DNA of 64,000 bases, from contig NZ_CP047211.1 of assembly GCF_030408795.1 (NCBI RefSeq), positions 1,426,001 to 1,490,000 of the forward strand, in the 5' to 3' direction. Origin of the DNA: Corynebacterium hansenii. Lineage in GTDB: Bacteria; Actinomycetota; Actinomycetes; Mycobacteriales; Mycobacteriaceae. Below the pieces are notes generated by a model. That model was not told the DNA's origin. It did no database searches and worked only from the letters and a program-made list of their open reading frames with translations. The stretch's first letter is position 1; every line of letters begins with the position of its first letter. The position numbers were made by a program, and so were the translations under genes. This document shows positions 36,368-44,101 of this stretch, piece by piece.

Positions 36368-36949
36368 TCACGGTTGCGCGGGAAAGCGGCCTCCCTCGCG
36401 CAGGGCCGTCACGACGGCGGGCGACGGTTCGGCGTGGATCTCCGGAAGGTTGCGCTCGAAGGGGTGCTGCAGCGCGCGGGTCTGCCACTCGTGGCCGGAA
36501 TTGCGGGGGTCACCCGCGGGGTGGCGGGGGTCGAGCAGCAGCCATCCGCCGGTCTCGGACAGGTACGGGGCCCACGCGGCGACGATGCCGTGGAGCACGG
36601 TGCCGCCCACTCCGTCGTCGACCTCCTGGTACCGCAGTCCGGCGGGGATGCCGTTGGCCCGCAGCAGTGCGGCGAGAAGGTGCGCCTGGGCGTAGCAGTA
36701 GCCGGCGCCCGCCTCGAGCGTTTCGGAGGCGGTGACGGGAGTATTGGCCTCGATCGTCGTGGCGACCGGATGCCGGGCGCCGCCGTCGACATCGGACGCA
36801 TGCGCGATTCGGTCGCGGACGTGGGCGAACGTCGCCGCGATGGTGGCGTCCGGGGTCTCGGCGCGCAGCTCTTCGGCCAGCGCCGCGACCCGGGGATGGT
36901 CCGCGTCGATGATCGCGGACGAGGCGAGGAAGGATTCGTCGGGGAGCAT
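36368..36949 (-). CDS. transglutaminase-like domain protein
   Basis: A 193-residue cytoplasmic protein with a transglutaminase/protease-like core. The catalytic triad is visible as Cys in AGAGYCYAQAHLLAALLR, His in VLHGIVAAW and Asp in WLLLDPRHP. Members act as peptidases or in maturation of other proteins; no partner is evident here. A TAGATT hexamer 7 nt before ATG 36949 indicates leaderless transcription. Three copies of a TGCGCGATCA-like word lie just beyond its stop. Confidence 0.82.
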   Translation of the reverse strand: MLPDESFLASSAIIDADHPRVAALAEELRAETPDATIAATFAHVRDRIAHASDVDGGARHPVATTIEANTPVTASETLEAGAGYCYAQAHLLAALLRANGIPAGLRYQEVDDGVGGTVLHGIVAAWAPYLSETGGWLLLDPRHPAGDPRNSGHEWQTRALQHPFERNLPEIHAEPSPAVVTALREGGRFPAQP

Positions 36950-36956
36950 GGGAAAC

Positions 36957-36962
36957 AATCTA
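36957..36962 (-). promoter_or_regulatory. -10 hexamer TAGATT, leaderless promoter of the transglutaminase-like gene
   Basis: TAGATT is followed by 7 nt and ATG 36949, without a ribosome binding site. Confidence 0.5.
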
Positions 36963-37022
36963 GGCGACGGCGGATCGGGAGCCGGGAACGGTCTTATCCG
37001 GAAGGACCTAACCCAGATGGCC

Positions 37023-37721
37023 TTAACCCAGATGGCCCTTGAGCAGCTCGCCGAAGGAGGGGCCGCCGGATTCCTCGATTCCGGCGCCCGACCGGCGGGT
37101 GGCGCCCGCCGCCAAACCTCCGACGCCCTGCGCCAGGACCAGATCGGCGAGTTCGCCGGCGGCGCGGGACACCCGCGCGGTCAGGGGAGCGGTGCCTTCC
37201 GCGTGTCCGCCGTGAGACCCACCGGCCCCGTTCCCGCCGCCGGTGAAGGTGGCGGCGCCGAAATCATCCGTCGCCGCGAACACGCCGGTCGGCGCGACCA
37301 TCGCGCCCATGTACGAAAACAGCGGGCGCATGGCGTGATCGATCGCCAACGAATGGCGTGCCGTTCCGGCGGTCGCGCCGAGGAGGGCGGGCACGGACCG
37401 CAGGGCGCCGTCGTCAAGCGAATCGACGAACATCTTGAACAGTCCCGAATACGAGGCCTTGAACACCGGCGACACCGCGATGACGGCATCTGCGGAAGCG
37501 ACGGTGCGGCGCGCGTCGTCGAGGGCCCGCGACGACAGTCCGCCGACGGTGAACGCGTCCGCCAGGTCGCGGGCGAGATCGCGGACCTCGATGAACGTGA
37601 CCTCGGCGGATTCGCCGCGTGCGGTGATGGCGGCGACGGTGGCGTCGGCAAGCATGTCCGCCAGCCGGCGCGTCGACGACGGCGTGGACAGTCCGGCCGT
37701 GATGACTGCGATGGTGCGCAA
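37023..37721 (-). CDS. NADPH-dependent FMN reductase (CE1759 family)
   Basis: A 232-residue flavin reductase that would supply reduced FMN to the luciferase-like enzyme encoded just upstream. ITAGLSTPSSTRRLAD at the start binds the flavin phosphate and SPVFKASYSGLFKMFVD near residue 86 is the family flavodoxin-like signature. Translation starts at TTG 37721 with AAAGGAG 6 nt upstream. The pair corresponds to the CE1758/CE1759 two-component systems named from C. efficiens. Confidence 0.9.
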   Translation of the reverse strand: MRTIAVITAGLSTPSSTRRLADMLADATVAAITARGESAEVTFIEVRDLARDLADAFTVGGLSSRALDDARRTVASADAVIAVSPVFKASYSGLFKMFVDSLDDGALRSVPALLGATAGTARHSLAIDHAMRPLFSYMGAMVAPTGVFAATDDFGAATFTGGGNGAGGSHGGHAEGTAPLTARVSRAAGELADLVLAQGVGGLAAGATRRSGAGIEESGGPSFGELLKGHLG

Positions 37722-37761
37722 CGGATGCTCCTTTCCGGGGGCGTGCGTGGGTTGCCGCCCG

Positions 37762-38880
37762 CTACTTGTCCTCGACGCGGCCCGGCTGGATCCTGTGGTG
37801 CGGGTGGTCGCGGTCGAGCTTCAGCGTGGCGTGGGTGGGCGGATCCGAGGGGACGTGCTCCGGGCGACGGGCCTCCATGCGGCGGCGGACCTCCGGCACG
37901 ACCTCCCTGCCCAGGATCTCGATCTGCTCAAGGACGACCTCCAGCGGCAGGCCGGCATGGTCCATGAGGAAAAGCTGGCGCTGGTAATCGCCCACCCAGT
38001 CCGCGAATTGCATGGTGCGCTCGATGACCTGCTCGACGGTGCCGACGGTCAGCGGCGTCATCTCCGTGAACTCCTCCAGCGACGGGCCGTGGCCGTACAC
38101 CGGGGCGTTGTCGAAATAGGGGCGGAAGAACTTCTTCGCCTGCTCCTCCGTGTCGCCGATGAACACCTGCCCGCCGAGGCCGACGGTCGCCTGATCGGCG
38201 CGGCCGTGGCCGTACTGCTCGAAGCGGCGGCGGTAGATGCCCACCATCTTCGCCGTGTGCTCCTTGTTCCAGAAGATGTTGTTGTGGAAGAAGCCGTCGC
38301 CGTAGAACGCGGCCTGCTCCGCGATCTGCACCGAACGGATGGAGCCGTGCCACACGAACGGCGGGGTGTCGTCCAGCGGCCACGGCGTGGACACGTACCC
38401 CTGCAACGGCGTGCGGAACTCGCCCGACCAGTTGACCGGGCGCTCGCGCCACAGGCGGCGCAGCAGGTGGTAGTTCTCCACCGCCAGCGGGATGCCCTGG
38501 CGGATGTCCTTGCCGAACCACGGGTACACCGGGCCGGTGTTGCCGCGGCCCATCATGAGATCGACGCGGCCGCCCGACAGGTGCTGCAGGAAGGCGTAGT
38601 CCTCGGCGATTTTGACGGGGTCGTTGGTGGTGATCAGCGTCGTCGCCGTGGACAGCTGCAGCTTCTCGGTCTTGGCCGCGATGTAGCCGAGGTGGGTGGT
38701 CGGGGAGGAGGGCACGAACGGCGGGTTGTGGTGCTCGCCCGTGGCGAAGACGTCCAGGCCCACTTCCTCGGCCTTCAGCGCCATTTGGGTCATGGCGTTG
38801 ATGCGCTCGTGCTCGGTGGGCGTGGTGCCGTCCGTCGGGTCCGTGGTGACGTCGCCGATCGTGAAAATGCCGAACTGCAA
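37762..38880 (-). CDS. FMN-dependent luciferase-like monooxygenase (CE1758 family)
   Basis: A 372-residue TIM-barrel flavin monooxygenase. Recognisable are MQFGIFTIGD at the start, DVFATGEHHNPPFVPSSPTTHLG near residue 44 and GGRVDLMMGRGNTG near 104. Substrate unknown; related pairs desulfonate or oxidise small organic compounds. Translation starts at TTG 38880 with AGGAG 5 nt upstream, the same unusual start type as its reductase partner 40 nt downstream. Repeat-rich DNA lies upstream. Confidence 0.9.
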   Translation of the reverse strand: MQFGIFTIGDVTTDPTDGTTPTEHERINAMTQMALKAEEVGLDVFATGEHHNPPFVPSSPTTHLGYIAAKTEKLQLSTATTLITTNDPVKIAEDYAFLQHLSGGRVDLMMGRGNTGPVYPWFGKDIRQGIPLAVENYHLLRRLWRERPVNWSGEFRTPLQGYVSTPWPLDDTPPFVWHGSIRSVQIAEQAAFYGDGFFHNNIFWNKEHTAKMVGIYRRRFEQYGHGRADQATVGLGGQVFIGDTEEQAKKFFRPYFDNAPVYGHGPSLEEFTEMTPLTVGTVEQVIERTMQFADWVGDYQRQLFLMDHAGLPLEVVLEQIEILGREVVPEVRRRMEARRPEHVPSDPPTHATLKLDRDHPHHRIQPGRVEDK

Positions 38881-38990
38881 GGTGGCTCCTGGTGGGGTGG
38901 GGGTGTGGTCCGGTAGTGGGTGGCGCGCCGGCGTTTCGATGCGCCGACACTCTGACGCTTCGACGCCTGATGCGCGATGCGCGGCGCCCG

Positions 38991-39046
38991 ACGCCTGACG
39001 CCTGACGCCTGACGCCTGACGCCTGACGCCTGACGCCTGACGCCTG
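38991..39046 (+). repeat. heptanucleotide tandem repeat ACGCCTG x 8
   Basis: Eight perfect copies of ACGCCTG (56 bp), preceded by decayed copies from about 38950 and followed by a partial unit. It lies 110 bp upstream of the luciferase-like gene start. Confidence 0.95.
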
Positions 39047-39123
39047 ACGCTTCTAATGGTGACGTGTCAACAATAGCGCTGTGAGTGGATTTATGCAAGA
39101 GGGTCTGCGGGGTGTGCCTAGCA

Positions 39124-39250
39124 GGCCATTACCGGGGTTCGGAGGGTACGGAAAGACCGTCACCGGATCCGGAGGTGCGCGTCAGGAAGGCCGTCGCCGG
39201 GGTTCGGGGGTATGAAAAGGCCGTTAGCGGGCCCGGAGGTGCGCGTGGCG
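39124..39250 (+). repeat. four degenerate tandem units of about 30 bp
   Basis: Units starting near 39124, 39155, 39189 and 39219 share the pattern GGCCGT..CCGGGGTTCGGAGGT. Units 1+2 and 3+4 form a clearer 59-bp direct repeat (39124-39182 and 39189-39246). Confidence 0.75.
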
Positions 39251-39330
39251 TGTGCCGGGGGCGTCTGGAGTGTTTGCGCGCAGTCCAAGTTCGGTCTCGT
39301 TCGTCACATCAGCACCAACGTCGGCCCTGA

Positions 39331-39399
39331 GCGTTCAATTTGAAACAAAGGGCCGGCAAAACACCAGGTGTTTTGCTCCAACCGTGTTTCAAAATCAAC
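39331..39399. repeat. 69-bp nested inverted repeat centred on 39365
   Basis: The inner arms GCAAAACACC and GGTGTTTTGC (39355-39364, 39366-39375) are perfect around a single A. After 8-nt spacers on both sides, outer 16-base arms (39331-39346 and 39384-39399) match at 14 positions, including TTTGAAACA/TGTTTCAAA. The element is A/T-richer than its surroundings and exactly symmetrical. Confidence 0.9.
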
Positions 39400-39552
39400 G
39401 CGATCGGGAGGTGTTGTGGCTGGTGTGACTGCGGGGCCCGATTGAGAGGTGTCGGCGGCGGAGCGGAGCGCGTTAGGCCCATTCCAAGCGTCTGGAGTGC
39501 ATCGGGAGCCGACGACGGGAAGCCGCGCCAATACGGATCAAACCAACACCGA

Positions 39553-40317
39553 CTAATACGACCCGACCTGCACCTCGGCCCACAGCGCCGGAAGATCCGC
39601 GCCACCGACCACTCGCAGCGGTTTCTGGTCCGGCCGGCCATGCTCGGTGATGATCAACGCCCGCGGCACCAGTCCGTCCTCGCCGGGAATGGTCAGGGCG
39701 GCCACGGCATCCTGCACAGTCACCGCGCGGGGCATGAAGTACGGCTCATCCCGCGAACCCGCCCATTCGAGCACGTCGGAGACCGTCTTCGCCTCGAGCC
39801 GGCCATCGTCGCCGTAGTCGTGGGCGACCCAAATCGCGATGGCATCCGTCGTCAGCAGCGCGGTGCACGTGCCGCCGTCGACGCCGCCCTCGTACACCGG
39901 GAACTGGGAGTAGGTGGACTCGGCGAGCACCGCGAACACCTTCTCCACGGAATCCTCCGGAGTCACCGTCACCGGCCTGCGCGGCGGCAGCACCCCGAGC
40001 ACCAGCGGCGGATCGATGAGGTTGCGGGCCAGCCGCTCGATGTCCGCGACGGTTTCGGGCAGCGGGTCCGCTATGGGCCGGCCGTTTCGGTACTCGCCAT
40101 GGCTGATCGCGTTGCGCAGGTCGGAAAACGCCATGAGGGCGGAACGCTGGCCGTCGGAAAGCAAATGCCTGCGATGCGCCAAGTTGACCATCCACTTGAA
40201 ACCGTCCGACTGTTTCGCCCGCAGCTCGCGGCGCAGGTGCGCCTCGATGTCGTTGAAGGACGCGAGGAAGGCGGTGGCGTTGCCGCCGGAAACGTCGCCG
40301 CGAAGTGCATCGCTCAT
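39553..40317 (-). CDS. CBS-domain protein
   Basis: A 254-residue cytoplasmic protein. The N-terminal half is helical (RHLLSDGQRSALMAFSDLRNAISHGEYRNG, a HEPN-like look with RNxxxH-type RNAISH), followed by a pair of CBS-like segments around VTVTPEDSVEKVFAVLAESTYSQFPVYEGG and PRAVTVQDAVAALTIPG. CBS pairs bind adenosine nucleotides. The RNAISH motif resembles the RxxxxH motif of HEPN RNases, so nucleotide-controlled RNA binding or cleavage is possible but unproven. A TAGCCT 7 nt before ATG 40317 indicates leaderless transcription. Confidence 0.75.
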   Translation of the reverse strand: MSDALRGDVSGGNATAFLASFNDIEAHLRRELRAKQSDGFKWMVNLAHRRHLLSDGQRSALMAFSDLRNAISHGEYRNGRPIADPLPETVADIERLARNLIDPPLVLGVLPPRRPVTVTPEDSVEKVFAVLAESTYSQFPVYEGGVDGGTCTALLTTDAIAIWVAHDYGDDGRLEAKTVSDVLEWAGSRDEPYFMPRAVTVQDAVAALTIPGEDGLVPRALIITEHGRPDQKPLRVVGGADLPALWAEVQVGSY

Positions 40318-40324
40318 GTCGGCC

Positions 40325-40330
40325 AGGCTA
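40325..40330 (-). promoter_or_regulatory. -10 hexamer TAGCCT, leaderless promoter of the CBS protein gene
   Basis: TAGCCT is followed by 7 nt and ATG 40317. The oppositely directed -10 of the DUF4112 gene lies only 8 bp away. Confidence 0.5.
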
Positions 40331-40338
40331 CCGGCGCC

Positions 40339-40344
40339 TACGCT
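40339..40344 (+). promoter_or_regulatory. -10 hexamer TACGCT, leaderless promoter of the DUF4112 gene
   Basis: TACGCT is followed by 7 nt and ATG 40352. The adjacent GGAGG is too close to the ATG to act as a ribosome binding site. Confidence 0.45.
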
Positions 40345-40351
40345 GGAGGGC

Positions 40352-40930
40352 ATGAACGCGAATCACCCGCACGCACGCCGCAATGGCCGGGGCCGCGGCG
40401 CCCGCAACTCGCCCGATTCCGCCGCGACCGACGTCGCCGCAGCCGGCGGCCCGGACACGTCCGCGCCCCGGACGATCAACCGCACCTCGCGCGTCATCGC
40501 GCACGTGATGGACGACCTCATCGCCATCCCCGGCACCAACCGCCGCATCGGGCTCGACCCGATCATCGGGCTCATCCCGGGCGTCGGCGACGCCGCCGGG
40601 GCCGTGGCCACCGCCGGGTTGCTCATCGACGGCGTGCGCTACCGCGTTCCGTTCATCGTGCTGCTGCGCATGGCGTTCAACCTGCTGCTCGACATGACGC
40701 TCGGGGCCATCCCCGTCGTCGGCGACGCATTCGACTTCCTCTTCCGCGCGAACATCCGCAACGAACGCCTCATGGTGAAGGCGCTCGAGGACCCCGCCGG
40801 ATCGGCGAAGTCCTCGAAGCGCTACCTCATCGGCGCGGGCGTGCTGCTGGCGGTCCTGGCGGTGCTCATCGTCGCGCTGACCATCGGCGCGATCTGGGGC
40901 GTGATCGCGCTCATCCGGGCGGGGTACTAG
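40352..40930 (+). CDS. DUF4112 membrane protein
   Basis: A 192-residue protein of unknown function. A polar N-terminus of about 45 residues precedes the DUF4112 core: MDDLIAIPGTNRRIGLDPIIGLIPGVGDAAGA near residue 52 and LDMTLGAIPVVGDAFDFLFRANIRN near 110. Two or three membrane spans are predicted, the last near residues 165-187. It is divergent from the CBS gene with start codons 34 nt apart. Confidence 0.85.
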   Translation: MNANHPHARRNGRGRGARNSPDSAATDVAAAGGPDTSAPRTINRTSRVIAHVMDDLIAIPGTNRRIGLDPIIGLIPGVGDAAGAVATAGLLIDGVRYRVPFIVLLRMAFNLLLDMTLGAIPVVGDAFDFLFRANIRNERLMVKALEDPAGSAKSSKRYLIGAGVLLAVLAVLIVALTIGAIWGVIALIRAGY

Positions 40931-40983
40931 TTACATCCGGAAACCGGGGCGTAGATCCGGAAACCCGGGGGCCGGGCGGGTTT

Positions 40984-41016
40984 GCGGGGCCGGTCGGGCG
41001 TCCACCCCGGCCCCGC
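40984..41016. terminator. GC hairpin between convergent DUF4112 and metalloprotease genes
   Basis: Perfect 10-bp arms GCGGGGCCGG and CCGGCCCCGC with a 13-nt loop. There is no T-tract, so a terminator role is probable but not certain. Confidence 0.45.
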
Positions 41017-41038
41017 CCCGGCCCGGCGCTGTCCCGTT

Positions 41039-41920
41039 CTAGCGGTACACCCCGCGGCCGAGGGTGTCGCACTGCGCCAGCTTGCCGCTGTTGTAGCCGG
41101 TCAGGAAGGCGTCGGCGCGTTGTTCGGAGGAGCCGTGCGTCCACAGGTCGGGGCGGATGCCGCCGCCGGAGTGGCTCTGGATGGTGTCGTCGCCGATGGC
41201 GCGGGCGGTGCGCACGGCGTCGGCGACCTGCTTCTGGGTCAGCGGCTCGAGGATCGCGTCGGGGCCCTTGTCGGCGTAGTGCGCCCAGAACCCGGCGTAG
41301 CAGTCGGCCTGCAGCTCGATTTTCACGGCGTCCGATTCGGGGCCCGGTTCGTTGTAGTTGGACCGGCCGAGCGTGTTCTCCAGCTTCTGGATGTGGTGGC
41401 CGAACTCGTGGGCCACCACGTACTGCTGCGCGAGCGGGCCGTCGCCGCCGCCCATGCGCTCGAGCTGGCCGAAGAACGAGGTGTCGAAGTACGAGGTCTC
41501 GTCGGCGGGGCAGTAGAACGGCCCGGTAGACGCCGACGCGGGGCCGCAGCCGGAGTTCGTCGAACCCTCGAAGATGACCATCCCCGGCTTCGTGTACTGG
41601 ATGCCGGCCTGCGCGGGCAGCTGCTCGGCCCACACCCGGTCGACGGACTCGCCGGTGAACATGATGCGGCAGTCGACGTACTTGTTGCCGTCGTCGCCGG
41701 TTTGGCAGTGGTCGAAGCCGCCCTGGGCGTTTTGCTGGTCGCCGCCCTGCTGGGGCGGCGGGGACTGCAGGACCTCGGACGGGTCGCCGCCGAGGAGGAG
41801 GATGAGGCCGACGACGAGCAGGCCGGTGAGGCCGCCGCCCACCGCGATGCCGCCGCCGCGGCCGCCGCCACCGCGGCGCGCGCGGTCGCCGCTCTTCTGG
41901 AAATCGGAACGGAACGTCAT
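41039..41920 (-). CDS. YpfJ-family neutral zinc metallopeptidase, membrane-anchored
   Basis: A 293-residue protein with one N-terminal transmembrane span (about residues 24-44) after an Arg/Gly-rich segment, then a Pro/Gln linker and an extracytoplasmic protease domain. The zinc motif HEFGHH lies near residue 165 in VVAHEFGHHIQKLE, and a third ligand is probably in ELQADCYAGFWA. Four extracytoplasmic cysteines could form disulfides. Substrate unknown. A CATACT hexamer 6 nt before ATG 41920 suggests leaderless transcription. Confidence 0.87.
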   Translation of the reverse strand: MTFRSDFQKSGDRARRGGGGRGGGIAVGGGLTGLLVVGLILLLGGDPSEVLQSPPPQQGGDQQNAQGGFDHCQTGDDGNKYVDCRIMFTGESVDRVWAEQLPAQAGIQYTKPGMVIFEGSTNSGCGPASASTGPFYCPADETSYFDTSFFGQLERMGGGDGPLAQQYVVAHEFGHHIQKLENTLGRSNYNEPGPESDAVKIELQADCYAGFWAHYADKGPDAILEPLTQKQVADAVRTARAIGDDTIQSHSGGGIRPDLWTHGSSEQRADAFLTGYNSGKLAQCDTLGRGVYR

Positions 41921-42099
41921 AAACCGAGTATGCCAGCATGAATGCCGTTTCGGCAGCCCGACACGGCGCCGCTCCCGGCACGACTGCCGTCCGCGGTGGC
42001 TCGCGTCCCCGGCACCGCGGCTGCCTCGCCGCCGCGCCGTCGCCTGGTCCGGCGGTGCTTTACGACGGCCCGGCCCCCGAACCCATCCGCCGCGACGGG

Positions 42100-42105
42100 T
42101 AGACT
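42100..42105 (+). promoter_or_regulatory. -10 hexamer TAGACT of aspS
   Basis: TAGACT lies about 75 nt before the aspS GTG. The leader contains a small hairpin (CGACGC/GCGTCG arms near 42111-42134). Confidence 0.5.
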
Positions 42106-42180
42106 GCCATCGACGCACGCCCGGGAGGGCGTCGATTCTCGGTTGAACATTTCTGGCAAGACATTGGAAGGACCCCAATA

Positions 42181-44031
42181 GTGCTGCGTACGCATCTCGC
42201 CGGCGAGCTCCGCGCCGACCAGGCCGGACAGTCCGTCACCCTCACGGGTTGGGTGGCCCGCCGCCGCGACCACGGCGGCGTCATCTTCATCGACCTGCGC
42301 GACCGTTCGGGCCTGGCCCAGGTCGTGTTCCGCGAAAGCGAGGTCGCCGAGCGCGCCCACCACCTGCGCAGCGAGTTTTGCGTGCGGGTGACCGGCGTCG
42401 TCGAGAAGCGCCCGGAGGGTTCGGAGAACCCGAACCTGGCGTCCGGCGAGATCGAGCTCAACGTCTCCGAGCTGGAGATCCTCAACGAGTCCGCGGCTCT
42501 GCCGTTCCAGCTCGACGATGCGTCCAGCGCCAACGAGGTCGGCGAGGAAACCCGCCTGAAGTACCGCTACCTGGACCTGCGCCGCGAGGGCCCGGCCAAG
42601 ATCATGCGCCTGCGCGCCGCTGTCAACCGCGCCGCCCGCCGGGTGCTGGACTCCCATGACTTCACCGAGATCGAAACCCCGACGCTGACGCGCTCCACCC
42701 CCGAGGGCGCCCGCGACTTCCTGGTGCCGGCCCGCCTGAAGCCGGGATCCTTCTACGCCCTCCCGCAGTCGCCGCAGCTGTTCAAGCAGCTGCTGATGGT
42801 CGGCGGCCTGGAGCGCTACTACCAGATCGCCCGCTGCTACCGCGACGAGGATTTCCGCGCCGACCGCCAGCCGGAGTTCACCCAGCTGGACGTCGAGATG
42901 AGCTTCGTCGAGCAGGACGACGTCATCGCGCTGGCCGAGGAGATCCTGGTGGCCATCTGGCGCGAGGGCGGCTACGAGATCACCACCCCGATCCCGCGCA
43001 TGACCTACCGCGAGGCCATGGAGAAGTACGGCTCCGACAAGCCGGACCTGCGCTTCGACATCCAGCTGACCGACTGCACCGAGTTCTTCGCCGACACCAC
43101 CTTCCGCGTTTTCAAGAACGACTACGTCGGCGCCGTGGTCATGGAGGGCGGCGCCTCGCAGCCGCGCCGCCAGCTCGACGCCTGGCAGGAGTGGGCCAAG
43201 CAGCGCGGAGCCAAGGGTCTGGCGTACATCCTGGTCGGCGAGGACGGCGAGCTGTCCGGCCCGGTGGCCAAGAACATCACCGACGCCGAGCGCGAGGGCA
43301 TCGCCGCCCACGTCGGCGCGAAGCCGGGCGACTGCATCTTCTTCGCCGCCGGCGACGCGAAGTCGGCGCGCGCCCTGCTGGGCGCGGCCCGCGGCGCCAT
43401 CGCCGAGAAGCTGGGCCTGATCAAGGACGGCGACTGGGCCTTCACCTGGGTCGTCGACGCCCCGATGTTCGAGCCCGCCGCCGACGCGAAGGCCTCCGGC
43501 GACGTCGCCCTCGGCCACTCCGCCTGGACCGCCGTGCACCACGCGTTCACGTCGCCCAAGCCGGAGCACCTGGACACCTTCGACCAGGAACCGGGCGAGG
43601 CGCTGGCCTACGCCTACGACATCGTGTGCAACGGCAACGAGATCGGCGGCGGTTCCATCCGAATCCACCGCCAGGACGTGCAGAAGCGCGTGTTCGAGGT
43701 CATGGGCATCTCCGACGAGGAGGCCCACGAGAAGTTCGGCTTCCTGCTCGACGCCTTCGCGTTCGGCGCCCCGCCGCACGGCGGCATCGGCTTTGGCTGG
43801 GACCGCATCGTGTCCCTGCTGGCCGGCGTCGACTCCATCCGCGAGACCATCGCCTTCCCGAAGTCCGGCGGCGGCGTCGACCCCCTGACCGACGCGCCCG
43901 CGCCGGTGACCGCCCAGCAGCGCAAGGAGTCCGGCATCGACTTCAAGCCGAAGGCGGACAAGAAGCAGGGGCAGCAGGGCGGGCAGGCCCGGAAGAGCCC
44001 GCAGGACCAGAACAAGGACGACAACAACTAG
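42181..44031 (+). CDS. aspS: aspartyl-tRNA synthetase
   Basis: Charges tRNA-Asp. The 616-residue bacterial-type class II enzyme has an N-terminal OB anticodon-binding domain ([23 protein letters not shown]), motif 2 ([26 protein letters not shown] region near residue 218), a GAD insertion domain and motif 3 ([16 protein letters not shown] near 537). A hydrophilic Lys/Gln-rich tail of about 30 residues follows the core. GTG 42181 has GAAGGA upstream. Whether it is discriminating or also charges tRNA-Asn cannot be read here. Confidence 0.96.
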   Translation: MLRTHLAGELRADQAGQSVTLTGWVARRRDHGGVIFIDLRDRSGLAQVVFRESEVAERAHHLRSEFCVRVTGVVEKRPEGSENPNLASGEIELNVSELEILNESAALPFQLDDASSANEVGEETRLKYRYLDLRREGPAKIMRLRAAVNRAARRVLDSHDFTEIETPTLTRSTPEGARDFLVPARLKPGSFYALPQSPQLFKQLLMVGGLERYYQIARCYRDEDFRADRQPEFTQLDVEMSFVEQDDVIALAEEILVAIWREGGYEITTPIPRMTYREAMEKYGSDKPDLRFDIQLTDCTEFFADTTFRVFKNDYVGAVVMEGGASQPRRQLDAWQEWAKQRGAKGLAYILVGEDGELSGPVAKNITDAEREGIAAHVGAKPGDCIFFAAGDAKSARALLGAARGAIAEKLGLIKDGDWAFTWVVDAPMFEPAADAKASGDVALGHSAWTAVHHAFTSPKPEHLDTFDQEPGEALAYAYDIVCNGNEIGGGSIRIHRQDVQKRVFEVMGISDEEAHEKFGFLLDAFAFGAPPHGGIGFGWDRIVSLLAGVDSIRETIAFPKSGGGVDPLTDAPAPVTAQQRKESGIDFKPKADKKQGQQGGQARKSPQDQNKDDNN

Positions 44032-44101
44032 CCGACGGCCGGCGACCGCGCATCAGGCGGGCGCCACCGGCGGTCTTACGGGCCCCGGGCCCAAGGAGAT
44101 C

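Larger units (their letters stand above)
38881..39552. other. repeat-rich intergenic region without supported genes
   Basis: About 670 bases between the divergently oriented luciferase gene start and the CBS protein end. It holds a heptamer VNTR, four degenerate 30-bp units and a 69-bp nested palindrome, listed separately. Open frames here change frame through the repeats and look like no protein. Confidence 0.6.

Noticed and set aside
38991..39250. Tandem repeats as a CRISPR array
   Set aside because: The heptamers have no spacers and the 30-bp units are contiguous and degenerate; no cas gene is in the window.
39331..39399. Nested palindrome as insertion-sequence ends
   Set aside because: There is no transposase and no target-site duplication, and the arms are only 8-18 nt from each other.
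39340..41529. A plus-strand open frame of about 729 codons crossing the nested palindrome, CBS, DUF4112 and YpfJ genes
   Set aside because: It overlaps three supported genes in other frames or strands and reads through a palindrome; composition is Arg-rich and unlike a protein.
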